A stretch of 64,000 nucleotides of DNA from Bacteroidales bacterium UBA4893 (GTDB lineage: Bacteria; Bacteroidota; Bacteroidia; Bacteroidales; P3), in NCBI GenBank assembly GCA_002399025.1, contig DHCV01000026.1:123740-187739 (forward strand), in the 5' to 3' direction. Each line of letters begins with the position of its first letter. The first letter of the stretch is position 1. Shown piece after piece: positions 52,111-61,450 of the stretch. The notes beneath the pieces were generated by a model. That model worked only from the letters and a program-made list of their open reading frames with translations, did not search any database and was not told the origin of the DNA. The position numbers and the translations under genes are program-made.

Positions 52111-53823
52111 CTAATGAAGTAATTTATTAGCCTTGTCCATTGCAGATGAAATATGATCAAATACAAATTCTTTTCCAAGCTTATCAATAAAACCACTTTT
52201 TTCCAACGTAGAGTAAACCTCAGGAGTAACACCAGAAAGAATAACTTGAATCTTTTCTTTCTTTGAACGATTACACAAATTCGTCAGATTCTTAATCCCT
52301 GTTGAGTCAATAAAAGGCACCTTCCTCATTCTGATAATCCTAACCTTTGGTTTTTCCTTTATCTCATAGCTAATTTCATCAAACTTATTGGCAATTCCAA
52401 AGAAGAAAGGTCCATCAATTTCGTAAACCTCTAAATGTTTATCTAATTTAGCATATTCTATGTCATTATCTTCAGGGTTTTCTGTTCTTGCAATTTCGGT
52501 TTCAATAACCCTAATTTGTGATGTTTCCATAACACGCTTAATAAATGAAATGGCAGCAATCAAAAGTCCAATTTCAATAGCAATGGTAAGGTCGAAGATA
52601 ACAGTCAAGAAGAAAGTAACCAAAAGCACAATAACATCAGCCACAGGGTTTTTAAGCAAAGCCTTAAAGTTTCTCCACTCACTCATATTATAAGCCACCA
52701 CAACCAAAATGCCAGCCAAACAAGCAAAAGGAATATAAGCAGCCAAAGGCATAAGGAAAAGGAAAATAAGCAAAAGGAAAACAGCATGAACAATGCCAGC
52801 CACAGGAGTCTTACCACCATTATTAATATTAGTCATAGTTCTTGCAATGGCACCAGTAACAGGAATACCACCAAAAATAGGAACAACAAGGTTTGCCACT
52901 CCTTGACCAATAAGCTCAGTGTTGGAATGATGTTTCTTACCGGTTGCACCATCAGCCACCATAGCCGAAAGCAAACTCTCAATGGCACAAAGCATTGCAA
53001 TGGTGAAAGCAGGAGAAATCAACAAACGAACAGCATGCATATCAATCTTAGGAGTAATAGGCTTAGGAAGTGGAGAACCACCCGAAAGTTCAGGATACTT
53101 ACTACCTATTGTTGAAACTTCAATTCCAAACTGATTTTTAAGTAAAAGAGCAATGAAAGTACAGAGAATGATTGCAACAATGCTTCCAGGTATTTTCTTA
53201 GTTATCCTTTGCCATAGAAAAATGATTGCAATTGTCAGTACAGATAGAAGTGTTGCCCAGGGATTAATTGTAGAAAAATTCTCAAAATAAACCACCCACT
53301 TACTCAAGAACTCCGAAGGAATTACCAATTCGCCACCTCCAACAGCAGTTAGTCCAAAGAAATCCTTGATTTGAGTTGAGAAAATTACAACTGCAATACC
53401 TGAGGTAAACCCAACAATGATTGGAAAAGGCATAAATTTAATTACATCTCCCAATTTCAAAAGCCCCATCAAAATAAGCATTACACCAGCGATAGTTGTT
53501 GCAATAATCAGTCCAGTAAAACCAAACTCAGCAATAACGCCCGCAATAATAACAATGAAAGCACCAGTAGGACCACCAATCTGAACATGTGAGCCTCCAA
53601 GAAAAGATACAATAAACCCACCAATAATTGCCGTAATCAAGCCCTGTTGAGGTGAAACTCCTGAGGCAATACCAAAAGCAATTGCAAGAGGAATAGCAAC
53701 AATACCTAGAATAATGCCTGCAATAAAATCTTGCATAAACTGCTCTTTGAAATAGGCTTTATTGTTTATTAGTTTAAAAAACTTTGGTTGAAATACATCC
53801 TTAATATTGAACTCTATCTTCAT
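52111..53823 (-). CDS. SulP-family anion transporter with STAS domain
   Basis: The 570-residue protein has a membrane domain of about 12-14 helices (FIAGIILGIVAIPLAIAFGI, GGSHVQIGGPTGAFIVIIAG, NLVVPIFGGIPVTGAIARTM) and a C-terminal STAS domain (about 445-560; FFGIANKFDEISYEI, VPFIDSTGIKNLTNLC). SulP proteins carry sulfate, bicarbonate or other anions; the substrate is not decided by sequence. Promoter at 53868-53875. Confidence 0.93.
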   Translation of the reverse strand: MKIEFNIKDVFQPKFFKLINNKAYFKEQFMQDFIAGIILGIVAIPLAIAFGIASGVSPQQGLITAIIGGFIVSFLGGSHVQIGGPTGAFIVIIAGVIAEFGFTGLIIATTIAGVMLILMGLLKLGDVIKFMPFPIIVGFTSGIAVVIFSTQIKDFFGLTAVGGGELVIPSEFLSKWVVYFENFSTINPWATLLSVLTIAIIFLWQRITKKIPGSIVAIILCTFIALLLKNQFGIEVSTIGSKYPELSGGSPLPKPITPKIDMHAVRLLISPAFTIAMLCAIESLLSAMVADGATGKKHHSNTELIGQGVANLVVPIFGGIPVTGAIARTMTNINNGGKTPVAGIVHAVFLLLIFLFLMPLAAYIPFACLAGILVVVAYNMSEWRNFKALLKNPVADVIVLLVTFFLTVIFDLTIAIEIGLLIAAISFIKRVMETSQIRVIETEIARTENPEDNDIEYAKLDKHLEVYEIDGPFFFGIANKFDEISYEIKEKPKVRIIRMRKVPFIDSTGIKNLTNLCNRSKKEKIQVILSGVTPEVYSTLEKSGFIDKLGKEFVFDHISSAMDKANKLLH

Positions 53824-53867
53824 TCTGTATTATATCTAATGTGAAATAAAACATTTTAATAAGTCTG

Positions 53868-53875
53868 CAAATATA
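53868..53875 (-). promoter_or_regulatory. -7 box for the SulP-FecBCD unit
   Basis: Minus strand TATATTTG followed by CAGAC, about 45 bases before the SulP ATG. It is the only good box upstream of the ABC genes. Confidence 0.5.
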
Positions 53876-53984
53876 CTAAAAAAAACGACTCCTCATAAAT
53901 TGAAATTAGAATGAGATTTCTATTCTTCAGAATGGATAATGCAAAAATAACATTAAATTAATATGCTTTTTTGAAATAAAATAC

Positions 53985-53992
53985 TATATTTG
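53985..53992 (+). promoter_or_regulatory. -7 box for the aquaporin gene
   Basis: TATATTTG, 50 bases before the ATG at 54042. Confidence 0.5.
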
Positions 53993-54041
53993 CATCATTA
54001 ATCAATCTCTTCAAAAGAGATACTTAAAAAAGTATTATATT

Positions 54042-54734
54042 ATGAATTTAAAAAAGTACATTTCAGAAATGATTGGAACCATGGTTTTGGTTCTAATGGG
54101 ATGCGGTTCAGCAGTGTTTAATGGAGGAGTTGGCACTACTGCTCAAGTATTAACAGTAGCCTTTGCCTTCGGACTCTCAGTTGTTGCAATGGCTTATGCA
54201 ATCGGAAACATTTCCGGCTGTCATATCAATCCAGCCATTACCTTTGGAGTTTTGCTTTCAGGCAGAATGAAGGGTTCAGAAGCAGGCATGTATATACTTT
54301 TCCAAGTAATTGGAGCAATCATTGGCTCAGCAATAATCTACCTTTTAGTAAGTACAGGCACACAAACCGAATTTGCAACCCAAACAGGAGCAAATGCTGT
54401 AGCCCCAACCTCATCAATAACAATGGCATTTATAGCTGAATTAGTTTTTACATTTATATTTGTATTGGTTGTATTAGGAGTTACTGATAATGTAAAAGGA
54501 AATTCATCACTTGCAGGCTTAGCAATCGGTTTAACTTTAGTATTGGTGCATATTGTTTGTATCCCAATCACAGGAACATCAGTAAACCCAGCAAGAAGTA
54601 TTGGACCAGCACTATTTGAGGGTGGAGTTGCCCTACAACAATTATGGATATTCATTCTTGCACCTCTTGCAGGTGGAGCCTTGGCAGCAGGAATTTGGAA
54701 GTTAATTTCTTTCCAAAAAGCAGAAACTAAGTAG
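54042..54734 (+). CDS. aqpZ: Aquaporin (AqpZ-like MIP channel)
   Basis: A 230-residue six-helix channel with both pore motifs, SGCHINPAITFG (first NPA) and TGTSVNPARSIGP (second NPA). The selectivity-filter region, with a histidine in VLVHIVCIPITGTSVNP and the arginine after the second NPA, fits a water-selective AqpZ type rather than a glycerol facilitator. Single gene between its own promoter and a perfect-stem terminator. Confidence 0.94.
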   Translation: MNLKKYISEMIGTMVLVLMGCGSAVFNGGVGTTAQVLTVAFAFGLSVVAMAYAIGNISGCHINPAITFGVLLSGRMKGSEAGMYILFQVIGAIIGSAIIYLLVSTGTQTEFATQTGANAVAPTSSITMAFIAELVFTFIFVLVVLGVTDNVKGNSSLAGLAIGLTLVLVHIVCIPITGTSVNPARSIGPALFEGGVALQQLWIFILAPLAGGALAAGIWKLISFQKAETK

Positions 54735-54760
54735 TATATAAAATTATTTGAATATAATTA

Positions 54761-54791
54761 ATAAGGCTGATTTTTATTAAATCAGCCTTAT
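54761..54791. terminator. Hairpin terminator between aqpZ and tetR
   Basis: A perfect 13-base stem, ATAAGGCTGATTT / AAATCAGCCTTAT, 26 bases after the aquaporin stop. It may serve both convergent units. Confidence 0.8.
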
Positions 54792-54846
54792 TTGATTTTA
54801 GTAAATTAGAATTTGACTCTAATAAATTAAAGCTTGATTCTATTTT
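54784..54846. repeat. Three-unit 21-base-period array, shared word, degenerate
   Basis: Three 21-base units start at 54784, 54805 and 54826. The last two begin ATTAGAA and ATTAAAG; the first ends TTTTAGTAA. The array begins inside the right arm of the aqpZ terminator and ends in the 3' end of tetR. Confidence 0.65.
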
Positions 54847-55433
54847 ACCTCCAAAAGAGTTTTTATTTGGGTTATGATAATTGCTTTCCAGCCCTCCAAA
54901 ATGTCTTCTAATGTTTTTTCATCTTTGATAAGAATATCCTCAATTATATTTTTTGCCATAAATGGGAAAGTTACTTGAGATACAAAAGTCATTAAGATAT
55001 AATAAATTGGGACTTGTTTTATGGTGCCTTTTTCTACTTCATTATTAATAATCCCAATTATTGTATCAATATAATTTTCAAATCCAATACTATAAGCAAC
55101 AGATGTTATATTATTCAAATCCCTATTTATTTCCCCAATAATGAATTGTGGAAGGCTTGGATTGGAAAGAAAAATTTGAAAATATATATCTATAATTGCC
55201 TCACATTTAGAAAAGAAAGGAATATCCTTAAATAATAAATCCTGAATTTGAGGAAGGAATGATTCTATAATTTGTCCAAAAACAGCATGAAACATTTTCT
55301 CCTTAGTATTGTAGTAATAGTGCAAAGAGGTGCGATTAATTCCAGCCTTTTGAGCAATATCACTCATATTTGTGTTCTTATAGCCATACTCCAAAAACAT
55401 TTGTCTTGCAGTTTCAATTATTTGCTCTTCCAT
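54840..55433 (-). CDS. TetR-family transcriptional regulator
   Basis: The 197-residue protein has an N-terminal TetR helix-turn-helix (ETARQMFLEYGYKNTNMSDI, AQKAGINRTSLHYYYNTKEK) and an effector domain with no close hint of a ligand. It starts 11 bases after the activase-like gene, so the two are co-transcribed; it probably controls that operon. No inverted operator could be identified with confidence near the promoter at 59692-59699. Confidence 0.9.
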   Translation of the reverse strand: MEEQIIETARQMFLEYGYKNTNMSDIAQKAGINRTSLHYYYNTKEKMFHAVFGQIIESFLPQIQDLLFKDIPFFSKCEAIIDIYFQIFLSNPSLPQFIIGEINRDLNNITSVAYSIGFENYIDTIIGIINNEVEKGTIKQVPIYYILMTFVSQVTFPFMAKNIIEDILIKDEKTLEDILEGWKAIIITQIKTLLEVK

Positions 55434-55444
55434 ATCTTAGGTAA

Positions 55445-58400
55445 TTAAAGTTTATGATTTTGTTGCTTAATATTATCTGTCATCAAGTGTAATCGATTAA
55501 TAATATTTAGGTCACTAACTCCGCTATCAAAGTCCAAAGAAAGCAGATTCATTTGAGGATAGAGAGTTTTTATTTTTTTCTCAACGCCCTTAGCAATAAT
55601 ATGATTTGCAATACAACCAAAAGGCTGAAGGCTAATGACATTATTAACTCCTGTTTTTGCAAAATGAACAACCTCACCTGGCAATAGCCACCCTTCACCA
55701 AATTGTGCAGAAAGTGAAATAACTTCTTTTGCATGCTCAGAGGTCTCAAAAATATCGTTGAAAGGAATATAGTACTTAAATGTAGAACCAATCCTATTGA
55801 ATTTGTTAATTACCTTCTTAATAATGCCATAAGCCTTATCCATAACAAACTGCGGAATGATTGATGTTTCCATATTTTCCTCTTTTCTAATCTTGCTATT
55901 GACAAACGATTGGAAGAAGAAATCCGATAGCATAGGAGGGACAACCTCAAATTTCCTATCAGTTAGCCATGCGAGAATATTTTTATGGGCAAATGAATTA
56001 AATTTAAGGAATATTTCTCCAACAACTCCAATTTTTGAAAGATTAGCATCATTAATTATTGAATTAAAATCCTCAGCTGCAGTTTGCAAAAGGCTAATCA
56101 ATTCCTTAGATTTATTCCTAAGAATAATCCCATTAGCAACCTCCAAATAGTAATTCTTTAATCTTTCAGCCTCACCAATTTCTTTTTCCCTAACCAATGC
56201 AGCATAATAGAACTTAGATATGCAATCACCAAAAAGAACAGCATATATTGCCATCTTGATATGCTTTATCCAGTTAATGCTAAAACCAGATTGCTTATTA
56301 CTCATATCATCTCCAAAAGCAACCGAAATAACCGGAACTTGCTCAAAGCCCGATTCCACCATAGCACTCTTAATCATTGCCAAATAGTTTGATGCCCTAC
56401 ACTGACCACCTGTTTGAGTCATTGCAACAGCAGTATTGCTAAGGTCATAGTTTTCTGATTTTAGAGCCTTAATAATATCTCCAATGATTAGGGTTGCAGG
56501 ATAACAAACCTCATTATTTGCATATTTCAATCCCTCATCAGCCGAAACAGTATCGCTAATTGGCAATACCTCAAAATCGTAGCCAGCCAGCTTAAAGAAA
56601 GAAGACATAATTGGTGAAACAAATTCCGTAAAATAAGGAGCAATTATCTTTCTTCTCTTTTCTTTTTTAGTAAAGGTAAGGGTTGAAACAAACGAAGAAT
56701 GCTTCTTTTGCCTATTTGTTTCGTACTTCAAGCTCTCAATCAATGATCGAACCCTAAGCTTCAACGAACCAATATTATTAACATCGTCAATCTTAAGAAT
56801 TGTCAAACTCTTACCATACCTCTTAAGTACAGCCTTCACTTCATCCAAAAGGAAAGCATCAGGACCGCACCCAAATGAGGTCATCTGGACGAAATGAATA
56901 TTATTGTCCTGTTCAGCCACCCAATGAGCAGCATTTAGAATCCTATTAATGTATGCCCATTGCGAAACATAGTGAGTATCATCAAAATTAATATCTTTCC
57001 TATTCCTCACTATATCTTCCGAAATCACATCAACCCCCATATCTGCAATCATTTCAGATAGCTTATGTTGAATTAAAGGATCAGTGTGATAAGGTCTTCC
57101 AGCCAAAACGATGGTTAGTTTATTTCTTGACTTGTAGATATTATTGTTCAAAAGTTCAATCTCTCTATCATATTCTTCTTGAGCCTTAATAGCATCTCTA
57201 GTAGCAATACTAATTCTTTCCTTGCTTATTCCCAATGATTGCAAGTATTGATTACAACATTTTCTAAGTAAATTCTTATCCTTGAAATTAAAGGTAGGGG
57301 AGTCAATAGGGGTTGAAGGATTAATAGCACTTTTAATAACATCAGAATAGCCCGAAACAATAGGGCAGTTATAACTATTTACTGCATCCTTATTCTCTTT
57401 TTTCTCGAAAATAACATAAGGAAAAAATATTCTATCAACCTTCTTCTCAATCAAATTATAAATGTGACTATGCGTTAGTTTTGCAGGAAAACAAATATTA
57501 TCACTCATCACAGAATGAACTCCCTGCTCATATTCCTTAAAAACAGAAGTGTCAGAAAGCACAGTCTCAATCCCAGAGCTCTCAAACAAGGCATGCCAAA
57601 AAGGATAGTTTTCATAAGTGTTTAGAGCACGAGGAATTCCAATCCTTAATCCTTTATTCTTATTCTTAACCTCTCTATCAAATATTAATTTATATTTTTC
57701 AGGATAAATATTTTTCCCCCTTTTTCTCTTCTCTCCAGCATTTGTGAAAATCTTCTCACACTTATTCCCAGAAAAGAAAACATTATCGTTTAAGAAAGTA
57801 TATTTATTAATAATACAATGATTCTCACAACCCCTACACTGCAATTCATTGGTCGAGTAGTTAGCCATTGAAATAAGTTCTTCAAGAGGTCGCTCCATAC
57901 CCTTAACCATATTTTTCGCATATAAAGCACACCCATAAGCTCCCATAAGTTCAGAAATATTACTCCTAAAAACAGAAGTATTTGTCAAGAGTTCGAATGC
58001 TCTAACAACAGAATCGTTTTTCATTGTTCCACCTTGCAAAACAATATTCTTACCTAACTCATCAGTGTTCTTAACCTTCAAAACCTTGTAAAGACAATTC
58101 TTTACAACTGAATAAGACAAACCTGCCGAAATATCCTCAACCGAAGCCCCTTCACGAAGCACTTGTTTGATTTTGGAATTCATAAAAACCGTACAACGAG
58201 TTCCCAAATCGCAAGGCTCCTTTGCTTGAGTTGCCCTAAGTGAAAATTCACTAATCTCACAACCCAGCGATTTTGCAAAGGTTTCCAAAAAAGACCCACA
58301 TCCCGATGAACAAGCCTCATTTATCTCCATTCTATTCAAAGCACCGTTCTCAACAAACATTGCCTTCATATCCTGCCCACCAATATCCAAAACAAAGGAA

Positions 58401-59656
58401 ACCTCAGGCGAAATCTTTTTTGCAGCCGAATAATGCCCAATCGTTTCAATTATTCCAGTATCCAAATTAAATGCAGCCTTAATCAAATCCTCACCATAGC
58501 CCGTAGAACAACTTGCCTTTATTCTCAAAGCCCTTTTCCCACTCTTTTCAATAAATTTCTCCAAGCCCTTCTTGACTGTTGCAATTGGATTACCATTATT
58601 TGGACTATAATAAGAATAAATCACCCTTTCCCTATCATCAATTCCAACAATCTTCGTGGTGGTTGAACCTGAATCAATACCAAGCCAAATATCTCCTTCG
58701 TAGGTCTTAATATCCCCTTTTTCAATCCTATGTCCATCCTTCTCTTTCTTCCAGTGCAAATACTCTTCTTCGCTTTCAAACAATGGTTGAAGCCTATCGG
58801 TAATCTTAAGATTTTGTCCTTGCTCGTTTTCAAAAATATGCAAAAGCTCATCAATTGTAAACACTGACTTATTATCCTCATAAAGTGCAGCACCCCAAGC
58901 AGGGAACAAATTAGCATGCTCCGGAGTTATGGTATCTTCGGGCTTAATTTTTAAGTAATTGACAAATGCTTTCCTAAGAGAAGGAATAAAATTAAGAGGA
59001 CCTCCACAAAACAAAATCTTAGGTTCAACCTCAAAGCCATGCGAAAGAGTAACTATTGTTTGAACAGCAACAGCATGAAATACTGACATTGCAATATCTT
59101 CCTTATCGACATTCTTACTCATTAGGTTTTGAATATCAGTTTTGGAAAACACACCACAACGAGATGCAATTGGATGAATCCTTTTAGAGTTTTGAGCCAA
59201 CGAATTTAGCTCATCAATCGAAACATTCAACAAGGTAGCCATTTGGTCAATAAAAGAACCCGTTCCTCCAGCACAATTCCCATTCATTCTCAAATCCACA
59301 TTTCCATTCTTTTGAATATAAACAATCTTTGAGTCCTCACCGCCAATATCAATAATTGTTGAAATATCATCAAACCTGCTCCTGACAACCTCAACCGTAG
59401 CTGTAACCTCTTGCACAAAAGAAAGTGAATACCTTTCCGCAATACCCATCCCAACAGAACCTGTAATCGATAACTCAATCTCACTATCCTTAATAATATC
59501 TCTCAGTTCAAGGAAAAGCGATAGCACGGATTGAGAAACATCCGCACAATGCCTAATATATTTTGAAAAAACAATTTCATCATTATTCCCCAAAGCAACA
59601 ATCTTTGCAGTAGTAGAACCAACATCCAAACCAACTCTAAATCTGTTCATTAACAA
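55445..59656 (-). CDS. Large fused 2-hydroxyacyl-CoA dehydratase activase-like protein
   Basis: The 1403-residue fusion carries two ASKHA ATPase domains of the BadF/HgdC type: RVGLDVGSTTAKIVALG (about 5-270) and WLGIDSGSTTTKIVGID (about 325-590). Each has the bridging-cluster cysteines (NCAGGTGSFIDQ and SRCGVFSK; NEACSSGCGSFLE and TRCTVFMNS). A DUF2229 region (LRIGIPRALNTYENYPFWHA, from about 660) and a dehydratase-subunit-like C-terminus follow. Such proteins use ATP to drive low-potential electron transfer to 2-hydroxyacyl-CoA dehydratases or to unknown targets. No dehydratase is adjacent. Co-transcribed with tetR. Confidence 0.88.
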   Translation of the reverse strand: MLMNRFRVGLDVGSTTAKIVALGNNDEIVFSKYIRHCADVSQSVLSLFLELRDIIKDSEIELSITGSVGMGIAERYSLSFVQEVTATVEVVRSRFDDISTIIDIGGEDSKIVYIQKNGNVDLRMNGNCAGGTGSFIDQMATLLNVSIDELNSLAQNSKRIHPIASRCGVFSKTDIQNLMSKNVDKEDIAMSVFHAVAVQTIVTLSHGFEVEPKILFCGGPLNFIPSLRKAFVNYLKIKPEDTITPEHANLFPAWGAALYEDNKSVFTIDELLHIFENEQGQNLKITDRLQPLFESEEEYLHWKKEKDGHRIEKGDIKTYEGDIWLGIDSGSTTTKIVGIDDRERVIYSYYSPNNGNPIATVKKGLEKFIEKSGKRALRIKASCSTGYGEDLIKAAFNLDTGIIETIGHYSAAKKISPEVSFVLDIGGQDMKAMFVENGALNRMEINEACSSGCGSFLETFAKSLGCEISEFSLRATQAKEPCDLGTRCTVFMNSKIKQVLREGASVEDISAGLSYSVVKNCLYKVLKVKNTDELGKNIVLQGGTMKNDSVVRAFELLTNTSVFRSNISELMGAYGCALYAKNMVKGMERPLEELISMANYSTNELQCRGCENHCIINKYTFLNDNVFFSGNKCEKIFTNAGEKRKRGKNIYPEKYKLIFDREVKNKNKGLRIGIPRALNTYENYPFWHALFESSGIETVLSDTSVFKEYEQGVHSVMSDNICFPAKLTHSHIYNLIEKKVDRIFFPYVIFEKKENKDAVNSYNCPIVSGYSDVIKSAINPSTPIDSPTFNFKDKNLLRKCCNQYLQSLGISKERISIATRDAIKAQEEYDREIELLNNNIYKSRNKLTIVLAGRPYHTDPLIQHKLSEMIADMGVDVISEDIVRNRKDINFDDTHYVSQWAYINRILNAAHWVAEQDNNIHFVQMTSFGCGPDAFLLDEVKAVLKRYGKSLTILKIDDVNNIGSLKLRVRSLIESLKYETNRQKKHSSFVSTLTFTKKEKRRKIIAPYFTEFVSPIMSSFFKLAGYDFEVLPISDTVSADEGLKYANNEVCYPATLIIGDIIKALKSENYDLSNTAVAMTQTGGQCRASNYLAMIKSAMVESGFEQVPVISVAFGDDMSNKQSGFSINWIKHIKMAIYAVLFGDCISKFYYAALVREKEIGEAERLKNYYLEVANGIILRNKSKELISLLQTAAEDFNSIINDANLSKIGVVGEIFLKFNSFAHKNILAWLTDRKFEVVPPMLSDFFFQSFVNSKIRKEENMETSIIPQFVMDKAYGIIKKVINKFNRIGSTFKYYIPFNDIFETSEHAKEVISLSAQFGEGWLLPGEVVHFAKTGVNNVISLQPFGCIANHIIAKGVEKKIKTLYPQMNLLSLDFDSGVSDLNIINRLHLMTDNIKQQNHKL

Positions 59657-59691
59657 TTTTCAACATTTTAGTTTGACACCATTGTCAGTTG

Positions 59692-59699
59692 CAAAAATA
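59692..59699 (-). promoter_or_regulatory. -7 box for the activase-tetR operon
   Basis: Minus strand TATTTTTG, about 37 bases before the ATG. Confidence 0.5.
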
Positions 59700-60175
59700 C
59701 AATAATATTTTTTATATACAATTTTATTAAGAATTTTATTCAATTAATATTGACACAGCATATGATGGGAAAAAGTAAAAATAGTAATTTTTTTATGTAA
59801 CAAAATTCATTATTAATTATTAAGTATCAATCTATTATTGTAAATTTCCTCTGTAACTTATTGATATTATGCTCGTTTCACTTTATTTTTGTAATTAATT
59901 GATTGATAGGTTTGTTTCGCTGTTTCACTCCTCTTAGTAGAGTGAAACGATGAAACAAGAAATAATCTTTAATAGGTTCAGAGTTGCACTAAGACAAGTT
60001 AGCTTAGTGCAAAACTCTGCCCCTTTATTATTAAAAACTATTTTGATGAGTTTTATTCGAGAGCCAATAAGTTAATTATTTTGACAATTTACTTTTTATT
60101 GATTAGTTCAGACCTATAACTATCAATAATTTTTCCTCTGATATATTTTTTGACAATGATATTAAAGATAAAAAC

Positions 60176-60218
60176 TAAACCCACTAAATAATCTGTTTAG
60201 GATTATGAAGTGGGTTTA
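60176..60218 (-). terminator. Terminator of the deoxyhypusine-synthase-like gene
   Basis: Stem TAAACCCACT / AGTGGGTTTA with a TTTTTA tail on the minus strand, about 27 bases after the stop. Confidence 0.75.
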
Positions 60219-60244
60219 TTCTATAATAAAGAAATGATTGCTGT

Positions 60245-61279
60245 CTATTTCTTTGTTTTCTTAAGGAACATTTTAGCAAAGTTTCTTGCCTTTCTCTTTT
60301 TCCAATCTCCTTTATGGTAAAGATAAGAGCCAATCATAGGAACAACTGTTGTTGCTTCTGCATATACCATTTGTTCGAATGTTGTGTCAACTTTCCCCCA
60401 TGATGATGCTTCTTTAAGTGTTGAAGAAGAGCAAGCTCCATCTCTAACATCAGCTACAGTTATTTGAATTGCGTATTTGTGCATATCAACTTCATGTCCT
60501 AAAATTTCAGCACACACAACAGTGTCTTGAGTAAAGTTCTTTGGAACTCCTCCACCAATCATAAATAATCCTGTGGTTTTTGCAGCAATTTTAATATTGG
60601 TAAGTTCTAAGAAATCTTTAACTGAGTCTATGCTAAGATGTTTTTCTGGGTTTTCAACTTGATGCATAACTAATCCAAATCCAGCAGATGAATCGGTGAA
60701 AGCAGGGCAGAAGATAGGTACATTGTTTTCATAACATGCTTGAATTAAAGAATCAGTCTTCTTTGCATTTCCTTCTGAAAGCCATTTACCAATTTCCCAA
60801 ATAAATTCTCTTGAAGAATAAGGTCTTTTTTCCAATTTGTCAGCAATCATTTTAATTGTTCCATCGCAGTTTTGAAGTTCTTCTTCATCAATGTATGTGT
60901 CATAAATTCTGTCAATGTAGTTGGAACGAAGATATTTATCGTCAATAAATGGAGTTCCTTTATAGTGTTTAAATCCTAATGCTTCAAAGAAATCCATATC
61001 TATAATTGATGCTCCAGTTGCAACAATACAGTCAATCATTTTGTTTTTAACCATATCAACATAAACTTGCATACAACCTCCTGCTGAAGTACTTCCTGCA
61101 AGGGTAAGAATAATGGAACATTCTTTATCATTAATCATTCTATCGTAAATATCAACTGCAGTTGCTGTATCACGAGAAGAGAAGGACATATCTCTCATAG
61201 CATTAATTAAATCAGTTGTATTGATTTTCTTAATATCTACATGCTTAACAATATCCTTAAGTAAATCTTTCTTTTTCAT
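60245..61279 (-). CDS. Deoxyhypusine synthase family protein
   Basis: The 344-residue protein has the DHS fold signatures: ILTLAGSTSAGGCMQVYVDM (NAD-binding region), DCIVATGASIIDMDFFEALG, FCPAFTDSSAGFGLVMHQ, and the active-site lysine Lys296 in KEASSWGKVDTTF. The eukaryotic/archaeal enzyme transfers aminobutyl from spermidine to eIF5A; bacteria have no eIF5A, so a polyamine or other amine acceptor is more likely. Promoter at 61337-61344, terminator at 60176-60218; a single-gene unit. Substrate unknown. Confidence 0.9.
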   Translation of the reverse strand: MKKKDLLKDIVKHVDIKKINTTDLINAMRDMSFSSRDTATAVDIYDRMINDKECSIILTLAGSTSAGGCMQVYVDMVKNKMIDCIVATGASIIDMDFFEALGFKHYKGTPFIDDKYLRSNYIDRIYDTYIDEEELQNCDGTIKMIADKLEKRPYSSREFIWEIGKWLSEGNAKKTDSLIQACYENNVPIFCPAFTDSSAGFGLVMHQVENPEKHLSIDSVKDFLELTNIKIAAKTTGLFMIGGGVPKNFTQDTVVCAEILGHEVDMHKYAIQITVADVRDGACSSSTLKEASSWGKVDTTFEQMVYAEATTVVPMIGSYLYHKGDWKKRKARNFAKMFLKKTKK

Positions 61280-61336
61280 GAGTCAAAATCAATTTATTAT
61301 TGTTTATATTATATATTATGCTAATAATTCAGCATG

Positions 61337-61344
61337 CAAATATA
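61337..61344 (-). promoter_or_regulatory. -7 box for the deoxyhypusine-synthase-like gene
   Basis: Minus strand TATATTTG followed by CATGC, about 58 bases before the ATG. Confidence 0.5.
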
Positions 61345-61437
61345 AGATAAATATTTGAAATATATATTATTGTTTTGTTAATTGGATATTTTTTGGAAAA
61401 AAAATAACGAAAAACTTTGTAGTATTTCAAAAAGTAG

Positions 61438-61445
61438 TACCTTTG
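61438..61445 (+). promoter_or_regulatory. Promoter of tRNA-Ser: TTTG-N18-TACCTTTG
   Basis: The -7 box TACCTTTG has a -33 TTTG at 61416-61419 with 18 bases between. The mature tRNA begins 6 bases after the box, so the transcript start is at or within a base or two of the mature 5' end. Confidence 0.7.
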
Positions 61446-61450
61446 CACTC

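Larger units (their letters stand above)
59657..60244. repeat. 588-base gap with paired inverted repeats
   Basis: No convincing gene. Two long hairpins stand side by side: TTGTTTCGCTGTTTCACTC facing GAGTGAAACGATGAAACAA (59911-59958), and AGAGTTGCACTAAG facing CTTAGTGCAAAACTCT (59980-60018). The gap also holds the activase promoter (59692-59699) and the terminator of the deoxyhypusine-synthase-like gene (60176-60218). A 41-codon ORF at 59949 overlaps the hairpins and is not credited. Confidence 0.6.

Noticed and set aside
59949..60074. 41-codon ORF starting in the hairpin at 59911-59958
   Set aside because: It overlaps two inverted repeats, has no promoter or protein-like composition, and looks accidental.
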